In this document: piece after piece, positions 48,596 to 60,500 of the stretch
How the letters are laid out: every line of letters begins with the position of its first letter
Position numbering within the stretch: position 1 is the stretch's first letter
Source of the DNA: Diphasiastrum complanatum
Taxonomy: Eukaryota; Streptophyta; Lycopodiopsida; Lycopodiales; Lycopodiaceae
Assembly (NCBI GenBank): GCA_029204225.1
Contig: CM055103.1
Location: 55,373,592-55,437,591 of the forward strand
Direction: 5' to 3'
DNA: 64,000 nt
Made by a program: the position numbers and the translations under genes
Notes under the pieces: generated by a model
Seen by the model: the letters and a program-made list of their open reading frames with translations, nothing else
The model's database searches: none
Told to the model about the DNA's origin: nothing

Positions 48596-51500
48596 CTGCA
48601 AAGATATCCTCACTAAGGTTAATGACTTTTGACGCTTTACTGATACCTCCTCTGGTAATGTGAAATAACCTGTCAAAGACATCTGGATGGCCATAGTGGA
48701 AGCGAACCCTGCCATTTTTTGATAGATTAGTTCTCATAAAATTCAATCAGCAATATAGAACCCTATGCGGATACATAAGATACATTCAGTATCATCTGTG
48801 ATTTTTATAGACACCACTGCGTAAGAAGTCGTGGAACACTTGTGTCAAATATGAATTTTAAGCAGGTACAGATTCTGACTAGCTTCTGGCCATGCCAAAG
48901 AATCCCTTATCAATTAACAAGGGCCTACTATTAAGACATCCATGCAGATCATCCCCGGAACAATTAAATAGACAGCAAGCAGTACACTGAAAATTAATCT
49001 CCTGCTAAGACATGGATACTATTAACAATATGGTGGATTGTCCCTCCTACAAAGGAACAAAGCTGGAAACAAAGAAAAAAGGAAGAAAGTTGGAGGTTTT
49101 CCTACGAAGATGCTCACAAGAAACTCTCAAAGGACAAGAATCATCAACAATAGAATGATAAGAAGTTCACTAATTAGGGCCTTTCTCCAGAAGTTTAAGT
49201 AGGTCTAAAGCACGGGATTTGAGGGTAGCTCCATGCACCATATGACTAGGCCCATGGACTCATTATGGCCAAATATCAGAAATAAAGTCCCAAGTTATCC
49301 AACAACATGGTCCTATGGTGATTAACTAATACCTGGAATCCAAATGAAGTGAGCAGGACATAACAGTGTGTCAAATAATGTCCTAAATATATAATACCTT
49401 AGCTTGCACGAGTTTATCTTACCTTCCCAAACGACTTACTCCAGAAAACTGGCAGCTGTCACACCTCTGGTGGGAAAGTGGCCACGGTATCAGGTCTTTA
49501 TGCATACCGCACATTAAACTTCTCAAAGATGGAAGTAAATAGCAAGCCATTGCCATGTGTTTGCATGTGCATTAAGCAAGCTTTTGACCTAGTGTTTAGA
49601 CATCCCTCAGGGAAACCTAGCTAGTTCTCTAGAAATTTGAAAACCTCATCTTTTGTAAGGGACATGCCAAGGGCTTGTTGTCAAAAGGAGTTACAGTTGA
49701 GCAGGCTTCATTTTTGTGAAGGAAAAGGTTGGTTCATATAGGAGATGAAAGTATGCAATATTGTGACTAACAACAATTAGCTTCCATCAAAAGGGCAAGA
49801 CAAGACTCGATCAATGTTCTGTGCTCAATTAAGCACTTCCCCACATCGATTCCCACCATTACATTTGCAAAAGTGTGCTCTCTTCCATTCTAGCTTAGTT
49901 GAAGATGAGGACATTTCTTAATAGCATCAAACATGATGCTTTTCCAGAAGTCACGTTGCAATGTTGCATGTTCAATGTGATGTCGGCTCAAGGACATCGT
50001 GTCAAAATAATTGATACGAAGCATTCCACTATGATGGTGGTATAGTGGCAGGTTTTTAGAAGAAAAGCTGAAATCAAAATTAAATAGCAGAAGACATCAA
50101 CTTCTCGAGTTATCCTTTTTTTAGAGCTCTTTATCCTTTATAGGTGATCGACCAAGTGTTACTGAAAATTGATAGCATCATTGAATAACCATCTAAAGCA
50201 TTAAAATATCTATACAAATCATCATTCCCTAAAACATCGTGTCAACCACCCTTAAAAAGGACACCAAGTGGCAAAACTAATATGAGGGTTTAGCATGAGA
50301 AATTGAGAATATGGTATCATGAGGATAAAAAAAATATCCTAATAAATTCATTATTAGAAATATGATACCACATTATCTTAGCAATTCACACACAGTTCTC
50401 TTTACAAAAATCCAAAAATATTGACTGGAAATGTCCAAAGTTCAAAAATAGTCAACACTTTGTACAAACATTGAATAGAAATGTCCAAGCTAAGAAATAT
50501 TCAACACCTCATACAAATCATATATAGAGAGCTGGGGCAAATAATCTCCATTGCATGAGAACAAACTGATCTGGCCAAGGCGGGTGACCAAACATTCCAA
50601 TTGTTGGTGACTTGGATTTTTTTCCTAGGTTCTTTAGCCTTCATAGGTAGTTCATCAAGTGTTACACAAGATAACATCATCATCATTGCAAAGCTGAACG
50701 TTGTTCTCTTAGTATCAAGTTTCAACAATATCTAGGTCCACGAACAGCAAAAGCTATATGATTTGCTATGGGAAAACACGTTTCCCCATAACGTAACTTA
50801 CATCATTTGTTTAAAGGCCGTCTTCCAATCTAGCTTACAAAATCCCAAAAGGTTCTAATAAATCATGAGTACTAACCAAATGAATTTAACTACCAAAAAT
50901 AGTCATCTGTGAACAAACACAAATAACTTGTAAAAAGATGAATTCTTCTTCATCTTGATATCAAAAACCCTCTAGTTCGATCCCTGGTGCATCAACAAGT
51001 TTCATGCAAAAACCAGAAAGGAAATGGGAAATTGAGGCAAAATTGGTTGTAGAGAGAGAATGACGGGTGCTACAACATATATTGGTTGGGCCTGGGATGC
51101 CAACAGTCGATCATGCCGCAAGTTGGAGCCAAAAATCATTTTATTGATTAAGAAAAGCTTTTTTGTGATTTAAAAAAAATGTAAAGGACCACAAAAATCA
51201 CCGTTTGGTGGACTTTTTTTACTTTGTAATTGGTGTGTTCAAGCATGCTTGGTCCAATAACTAAACATGTCTAGTTGTAACTATGCTTATAGGAAGTAAA
51301 CTTGTCCCCCTACCTCTATATTATGAGTAATACAACCGTCCTGTGCCCTTTTGGAAGTCAACAACCCTAAGCCAGCCAGTCAAAGCCCCTGAACACCATA
51401 TGCAAAAGATGGCTTGTATTGAGACTCATAAGAGTCCATAAGGTCCCTTAACCATTGCTTGAGGTACCTTAACCTGTGCCAAGAACTCGTTAACTAAGAT

Positions 51501-54500
51501 CATAACAAGGGCCATAACAAATCTAGTCTCCTCGGCTTAGAAACTCTACATTCCTTCTCTACTGCCTAGAATTTGGAGGTCAGTGATGAAATGCAGGACT
51601 AGAGTCATGAGCATATTTAGATCTTGTATGTAGCTGCATAACTTCACACTGGATTGTCAACCATTGAAGATAGTTTCTTCCTATACACACTTGGGGGTTT
51701 TATATATCGGATCTATACTTAGTTTGAGGCATGTAGAGGGCTTAGTCTTCCCTTGTCAATATGGAGCATTTTCTGTTTCAGGTGCTACATACGGTATGTT
51801 GAGAGTGTGTTATCTTTTTGACATCTTCATCACCCCCACATACACAAGGCTTACATTAGTGAAGTGGGCTAGCCTTACACGAATTTCGATCTCTATGCTG
51901 CCACGTATCCACGTATGATATGGGTCAAGCCCTTCGTTCGACATTAGATTATCCTAACCGAATCTGCCATGAACTTCATACAAAAAGAGGTTATACTTAG
52001 GCTGATCATCTATATGTAGAGAGCCTTGGAGGTTGGAGATACTAATATTGGAAAACTAAGATACTTGTGGCTAGCAATCACATCTTCTCATAAGTTCTAC
52101 GGGCATGGTCATCACTCATCACGGTCTCTATCAAGCCTATCGACTCTTGAAGTTAATTGGCATGTCCACTTCTCACCTTCCCAAGGGTAATTGTTCGATA
52201 TTCAAAATCTATTTATTGATCATATATTCAAAACACAGTTGCCCATTCAGGGGTGGAACACTATAATGGACCACCTAAAAGAAAAAAAATCTAGTATGTA
52301 CTGATTTAGCTGGAGGTTTTATTTATTCTTTTGATATTTTTCTAGGTTAGTACATTTCGGAAAGTATAGTATGTTCTGATTTGTCGACGGACTCACTTAT
52401 TGGAGATAAATGCCGGGGGTAACCTATCCCTACCTCCATAGTTGGACTCGAGACTATCAAAATAGCCTCAGATTCACTTTGGGAAAGCTCAAAGTCTCAT
52501 CATGCCAACTGCATGCCCATGAGATTTCTAGAGAAGATAAAATCTACCATTGTGTACTATGGGTGTCATGTAGACAGAGGAGCACCTCATCGTTTTGTGC
52601 CCAATATATTATGAGATCAAAGGGAGATACTATTTTTGTTTCATGATCATCTAGTCATGCTCTAGTCAATGGATTCGTGCTGGTTAGCTATGATGATATG
52701 GAGAGATTGACATCATAGTCCAAACTCTAGTATGGAGGATTCTCATCTTCCCATTACCTCCTTTCTCTCTAGGTGTTGTCCTCCGACATATATCGAGGTT
52801 GTTCTCAAGAATTTTTTTGAGTTCTCCCATGAAGATATGCTAAGAAATGAATGTATATAGAGCCTATTTAGAGTTCCTTGAGGAACCTTATTACCTAAAA
52901 GCAGGATTCAAATACACTTAAGGGAGGTAAATTTTTAGGAGGGAAAATAGTGCACCCTCTTATAGAACCCCCACTCTAGGTTATCAACTAATAAAATCTA
53001 TAAAAATAGTTCTTTGGTGTGTACATGAATAATCAAGGCTCATGGGCAAGAAATGAAAATGAATGAATATAAGTTGGTGATCCATGTAGTTTATAGGCCT
53101 AGCAATCCGTAACTCTCCCCCATGAATATGATTGATGGCGGATCCAAGCCAAAAAAGTGCATATATTGAAAGCTCCAACCTGAAGAAAAACTTCAACCAT
53201 TGTCAAGGGACATTGGGGTCCCAAGAAAGCCAAATGAAGGTATGACACTATAAAGTTCTGAAAAAATGGCTCCAATGTAGATACAACTTTGTAAAGCCCA
53301 AAAATACTAGAGAAAAGGCAAAACTAGCAACATCTTGTTATGCAGGAAAGACCAATGCTGCACCAATAGACATATCATTCCCAAATGTAAACTTGAAGAC
53401 CTCACTAGTGGATCAAGTGGCAATAGATCTGAACAAGCATTAGGGGCATAGAAGATCATCCGCAAGCACAAAGTTAAGGAAAGAAGATATCATAGCCTCG
53501 ATGCATAAAGCTAAGCAATACCACAAGTTCTCCAACCCAAAGTTAATATGAGAAACCATGCTGGCTACTGGAAAAATATTGTAAAAACCATAGAAGACCA
53601 AAAAAAAAAAAAAATAGCCCAAATCCAAAAAGGCCATAAATATCCCAAAAGAAAGATCCCGAAGAAATCACACCCTATGCAATAATGCAGGATAGCCAAA
53701 TGGAAAACCATGTCGGAATGAAATAGGTCACCTCTATACACGTAACCATCATGAAAGTACATATCTCAAAAAGGAGGGGAAAACCCAACCCTGCCAAGCA
53801 TGCCAATCATATGTGGAATACACCCAAAGAAACCCTCCATGTTGTAACATCATAGAAGCAGGCTCATGAATGTATAAGGAGCCATGAAATCCCAAAACAT
53901 ATACAGAAGGGAAAACCTAGCAAGATGATTCAATTTAGATCAACATCAGGGCCGATATTCCTGGAATATTAACATGGACTGTAACCCTATAGATCTTTGC
54001 CTCTGTGACAAAATAAAACAGCTGCCGGGGGACCGACAACACACATATGTAGATCACACGACGTCGCGACATCAAACGCATCAAGAATAGGAAGTTCTAT
54101 AGTTGTAGCTGATTGTGATCCATTGCAAAAACGATCCAGAACCTCCAAGTAGTCAGCAATTCCAGATCTAAGTTGCAAATTTTATTTTCATTTATTTATT
54201 TTTTCAAAAAAAAACCACCCCAAGCTCAAAATGATCTTGATAGTTTAGTTAGCATAAAACGTTTAGTATCTATGTAAACTAAAGTTATGTAATATGCAAT
54301 AGATAGATATAACATCCTGAGGTTTAAATCCGATCTCTATCAGTTAGGTAGCATAAATTCTGACCCTTGCCTAATGTGCTTGAATTAAATATTTGGGGTC
54401 CAAATGGTTTTTAATGACTTGCAGGTTCCTTGTGACCCCTCTTAAAGGTCACCTGAGTCACATTCGATTTTCCAAATTAATACATTTGGTTCCCTCTAGT

Positions 54501-57500
54501 TTACATTTGTCACTTGGGGCCTCATTAATTAAAATCAGATGAATTAAAGGATGGCCTAGATTTTTTGGCCATTTTGCCACCTTGTCAAGGTTCCAGCCAT
54601 TCAATCAGCCAAGTGAACTGTTATGAGATCGTAACTGTACCGAACACAATAGTACTTCTAGGTGCAGCTAATCACTGGAGAGTAGAGGATAGTGTGAGTT
54701 AGTAGCATGCAATGCCATGCATGCATACCATGCAATAGCTATGAGGGCCAATAATGCCCATGCAGACACATGCATGACAATTAGGAGCCATGCAATACTT
54801 CAGCAGTAGACTGGGGACTCCTCATGCATTAGTAACCCATGCATGTAACATGAACAGTTAGTGTCAGTTTGCAACTGCCACCTACCTCATCCAAACCCAC
54901 ACTGGGGTAAGAGGGGCATTCTATAATAGGATGCATTGGCTGGGTGGGTTAGACTAGCTTTGCCTTTCCTGTGGTTATGCTGTTCCTAACATTGGTATCA
55001 GAGCCATAGCCATTCTTGCCTGTGGCCATACTGCAATTGCTATCCTTTAGCACCCATTTCCAACTCACTTCAGCACACTCAGAGAGGGGGGATTTTCAGT
55101 GTTATCAGGAATCATTTGGGCGCACTTATGACAAGGGAATTCAGTGCATTTAGAAGTTGTTTTGTGGTGCATGTAGGCACAGTCCTTTCAGCGTGATCAG
55201 AGCACTTTTTAAAGCAGTTTTCCAGTGCACCTTTGAAAAAAGTGTTTGAAGGAAATTTATTTCAGCTTTTCCAGTGCATTTTTTTTCGGCAGTCTCTTTA
55301 AGAAGGATATAATAGCAAGTCTCTAGTAGCAATTAGGGTGCCCTTGAATCTGCAGAATCTGGAGTTTTGGTGTCAGGTGAGCAAACTAGCATGCTGCATC
55401 AAGCTGAAAAAAATCAGGATTCTTGTTATCAGTTTCAGCTCTTGTTTGAATTAAGGAGCAGCATTTTCTGGTCAGAATAACCACCCTCATTCCTGGTGGA
55501 AATTAGCCATTGTTTGCTACAAATTCAACACCTTTCTCATTAGTTTTAGTGAGTATTGGCCTTAGAAATTGGTGCACGGCTGACAGTCAGCCTTTCTATT
55601 GCCCAAAAAACGGTGCAAATATTGCCTTAATCTACATCATTGCAGTAGCTGCTAACCCTGCTACAAATCTCCAAGAGATTCTTTGTCCTAGTTATGATTC
55701 TTCTTGCTGTGAAATCTGACCTTGCAAGAATCCTTTGACAAGAAATGCATTCCCAGAGCAGATTTGATAGCGATCTAGACCAGCTAGCTAAGCGCATTTT
55801 GCTTCATTGGATTCCACCTTCCAACACTCTTCTTTTCTAAGGAGCAAAAATTTGGAGCTTGCATACAATATTGACAACATTCAGTCAATTTCAGCACTGT
55901 TCCAGCCAGTAAACTATTGCATGTTGCAGGGAAGCCCTTGTTCCAGCCAACATGCAACATAAGGATGAAATCTTAGGATTGGAGTTGCATGCGGTTAAGC
56001 TTCCAAGTTAGCAACCTTTCCAGATTCGTTTGAGGGGCTTATCTTCGAAAATCGATTTGGCAAGTGGGCTTCAATCAGAGCTAAGTCATTGTCCTTTCTT
56101 CCGTCTATTTGCTTTACTTTTTAGTTTTCATTTTTCAAACTCCGAAGGATATTCGAATTTCCCCAGGGCAACGAGCTCGAAGAGGAAGCAATTCGTTTTC
56201 AGAGAAGAAAGACTGAAATGGATGTAGATGAGGCGTACGAAATGTTTAACACTGAAGAATTTCTTCCTAAAGAATAGTCTGAGCAGTTACAAACCGAAGT
56301 GACAGATCTAGAATAAAGTTTAGCCAGCATGCAAACTAAACAGGATAAATCATTTGCTGATCTTAAAAGTTTGTTTGCCGGCCTAGTCAAAAACTCTTCA
56401 GTAAACCATACTCCTCCAGTCTCCCCCTAGTACATCTCAGTTACTTGTATCTCCCGCAATTCCCAGACCAAACCCCAGCATATTTAAGAATTTAAAACCA
56501 CCAACTTTTAATGGGGAAGAAAAGGACAGAAACATAGATATAATTCAAACTTTTCTTAGCAAGTGGAAGGGAAGTAAATCATGCTATTAATTTAGTACCT
56601 GTTACAGTACCCATAACTAAGCCACCTTATCGGATTAGTCAATCAAAAGATGGAAATAATCAAACAACTAACTGAATATCTAGATAAGGGACAGATTCAA
56701 CTAAGCAGTTCGCCTTGGGCAACAAGTTGTGGTTGCATTCCTGCCTCAGTGTGAACACGTCAGACTTGTAAATTTGTAAATATTAATGGCTCACACCGGC
56801 CTGTGGTGTTTTGTAAAAATGTAAATAGTAGGTTTCTGGTAACTTGTTGTCCTACTTATATTTGGTATAGGGTACTGGGTCTTAATTTAGAGGCTGCTGG
56901 ACTGACCTCCTAAAAAGTAGGAGTTGACCGGTCAACAAGACACGTGTCATATGCTCATTGGGACACTTGGTCCAATGCATGAGTGACACGGGTCGGACGG
57001 TCCTCCTACTTGCTTGCCAATGTGTCAGGGGACTGCCAAATGGCAAGTGTCGATTGTGCATGGGGTTCGCCATGTGTCGACGTTAGGAAAGGGTCAGGGT
57101 TAAGTGAGTGCTTGAGGATTGTGTTTAAGTGAGCCGAGAGAGAGGCATTCCTCATCATAATCTATGCAGCAAGTGGCTAGGAGGAGACTTAGCAGCAGTG
57201 CTCTTATGTGTTTATGTGGATAGTTTGCCATGTACTCTGAAGAGAAATCAATAAAGTGGATATTTCGGAGCCTACTTTGGTGTGCTTTGAGTTGTATTTA
57301 GATAGCTTTGTGATATTTAGTATCAGAGCAGTTCCTTTCCAGGATTGTGTGGGGATTGGCATCACTTTTGTTTGCAGTTAGGGTTTATTGGATGCTAGGT
57401 TGGTCAGCGCCCTCCTACAGGAGTTTTTTTGAGCATTTTGAGAGCCCTGAAGCTTACATATTGCAGCCCTATGGTGGATTGCTGGTCCTTGGGCAGCCTT

Positions 57501-60500
57501 TGAGCATCTACTGTTGCTTAGCCTGCTTTTTCTCTTTGCTTTTGTAAAAATCAGCCTTCCTTAGTTTTGTAAAAGTATTTGTAACTTTTTCCATTCTCAG
57601 TATTTTTCGAATCTAACAGTTGCTATAGTCTTTTGGTGGTAGGTCGCTGGTGGGGTAGTGCCTATCAGATTCCTATTCTATTATTTCCTCTTGTTTTCGA
57701 AGATTGTCAGTTTCAAACCCTTGTTTGCTGTTTTTTCAAGAAAAAGAGTTTGTGGGTTGCCAAATTTCGGCTGTAAAGGATCTATTCTATCCAGTTCTTT
57801 TAGGAATTCAGGGTAGTCCGTGTATGTAGCTTGTCTGGGGTGAGAAAAGCCTATTTGTGCTTTGTTTCAAGTGCTTTAGTTGCTGGATTTTTGCATAATT
57901 TTGCAAGTTGCTCTATGTTTCCTGGCTAGTTTTTGCTATGGCATCTTCTAGTGATACTACACATGATTCTCAGAGGATCGATGCACTTTTTGTCAAAGTT
58001 GATGGCATGGAGCAGATGCTAAAGCAGATCTTAGAACAATTGAAGCCTGGCCATGCAACTGAAAGAGTTAGTGCAACAGGGAATTTGGGTGGTGAGCTTG
58101 GCTCAACTGAAAGAGATGCAGATCTTGGCAGGAAACGCAAGCTGACGTCCATTAAGGACTTGAAACCTCCAAAGTTTACAGGTGCAGTAGCGGTAAGAGC
58201 CACAGATGCGGTGGAAAAATGGCTACAGAAATGGGAAAAGGCCTTTGGAATGTGTGGAATTACCGATGAGTTAGAAATGATTGCTGAAGCTACCTATCAG
58301 CTACAGGAATCGGCACAACGATGGTGGAGAAAGGTTGAAAAAGATGGCATTGTACCGGATTCCTGGTAGGCATTTCGACAAATGTTTGTGCAAAATTGGG
58401 TGCCTCTAGATGAAAAGAATCGAGCCATGCAACAGTGGACATGCCTCAAGCAAGGCAATTGGTAGGTTCAAGAATATGATGATCGGTATAGAGAGGCGTT
58501 GCTGAGGATTCCTGAGGATGTGCCTATGTATTTACAGGTGTTCTATTTCATCAAAGGACTCAGGGAGAATTTGTGGCATTTTCTGCGAAAGGAGCAAACA
58601 CACACTGTTCAGAATGCCATTCAGATAGCTCTTTATTATGAAGATGGGAAAAAGTCCCATGAACCTGCTGCGGGAACCTCGAGTGGTCAAGCCCAAGGGG
58701 GCCACATGCCTTGGGGTAAGTGCAAATTCAAGAAGTTTAAAGGCCAATGGCAAGGGCAAGGACAAGGTCAAGGTGGAGCGGGATGTGCCTCCAGGACCAC
58801 TGGTCTCAGCTACGCAGTTGCGTACGGTAACCTGTGAAGATGTATGTTTGTTTTCCAAAGGATATGACTACTAGTACTAGTGAGAGTAGCATGTGGCAGG
58901 TGCAAGACAATACTTCAGCTAACCTAGACCATGAAATTAGGAGTGAGTTTGTAGATGTGTTTACTGATGATTTGCCATCTGCATTACCGCCTAATAGAAA
59001 TGTTGAACATAAGACTGAGCTTATTCCCGGATCCTGTCTTGTAAATAGACCACCTTATAGAATGAGTTTGAGAGAGGAAGAGGAGGCGAAGAAGATGCTA
59101 GAGGACTATCTTGCACATGGGCAGATTAGGCCTAGCTTCTCACCTCTTGCCTCGACGATCATTCTAGTAAAAAAGAAGGACGGATCTTGGCGTATGTGTG
59201 TGGATTATCGAAGCCTTAAAAAGATTACAATTAAGCATCGATATCCTATGCCACATATTGATGATTTGCTTGATGCTCTTCATGGTGCCACTGTATTAGT
59301 AAGACTGACTTGAAGAGTGGGTATCATCAGATTAGAGTTCGTGAAGAGGATGTTCATAAAACTGCCTTCCGAACTCGGTTTGGTCATTATGAGTATCTTG
59401 TGATGCCCTGTGGATTGACTAAAGCCCCAGCTACATTCATGATGTTGATGAATGATGTACTCAGACTGTATATGGGTAAGTTAGTTGTGAACTTTATTGA
59501 TGATATTTTGACTTACAGTGCAGGTGAGGCCAAGCATGTGACCCACCTTAGGACTGTGTTGTCTACCTTGAGGGAAAACAAATTGCTAATGCAAAAAAGA
59601 GCGAATTTTTTAAAAGGGAAATTGAGTATCTAGGTCATATTGTGACTGCTGATGGAGTAAGACCGGATCCTAAAAAGGTTGTTGCGATCGTTGCGTGGCC
59701 TGTGCCAACTAATTTGACAGCATTGAAGTCTTTTCTAGGATTAGCGGTATTCAATAGAAAATATGTTAAGAATTACTCCCGTATAGCAGCACCTTTGACA
59801 GATTTAACTCAAAAGTTTGGTGAGTGAACTGAACTGCAACAAGCAAGCTTTGATCAGTTAAAGCAAGCTATTGCTGAGTGCGTCACTCTAAAAATTGTTG
59901 ACCTTCTAAAACCCTATATCCTTGATACAGATGCGAGTGACATTGCTGTGGGGACAGTGCTGATGCAGGAGGGAAGGTGCCATGCCCACGACTGGTCTCG
60001 GGTAGCGTGTCCACGCTAGGGATCAGTAGACCAACGACCCATAAGTTAATTGTGACTATAAGAGAATTGGGGCCCTTATGTGCAAGGTCTTAATTAATGG
60101 TTGTAGGCCTACAGTCATGATGGTGGATTTGTATGGGTCTATTAGTGAGTCATTGGAAAACTGGATGACGTGGCCCAGATAGGCTGCAGAGGTGTCCAGT
60201 GAGGTGTCATAATGCACTACTAGTGGTGCATGGGCCTTGGAGGGTATAAGTATTTACCTATTGGGCTGTCATTAGTGTATGCTTCATTGCATGACTGGTA
60301 GCAGTATGTTGTTGGTGTGAATCCTCATTCCTCTCTGAGATATATCTATAGCTTAGGGGTTAGATCCGTTCGATCTAGGTTTGGTTGGGTTGGTTTGTCC
60401 ACCATCCGCTCCCTTGTTTGTTGTTTGTATTGGCATGCTTAGAATAGGATCCTTGGTTGAGGACTTTATAGAAGGCATGTAGCCTTCAAGAGCAAGAAGC

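Larger units (their letters stand above)
54619..56730 (+). mobile_element. Ty3/gypsy retrotransposon, mostly deleted
   Basis: The LTR and primer site are followed by 1.2 kb of leader, a gag start and a short piece of reverse transcriptase. All between gag and reverse transcriptase, and all after it, is missing. Another Ty3/gypsy element begins about 160 bp downstream on the same strand. Confidence 0.75.

Noticed and set aside
50975-50998. tRNA T-arm-like GTTCGATCCC
   Set aside because: No paired stem around it and no acceptor or D-arm upstream.
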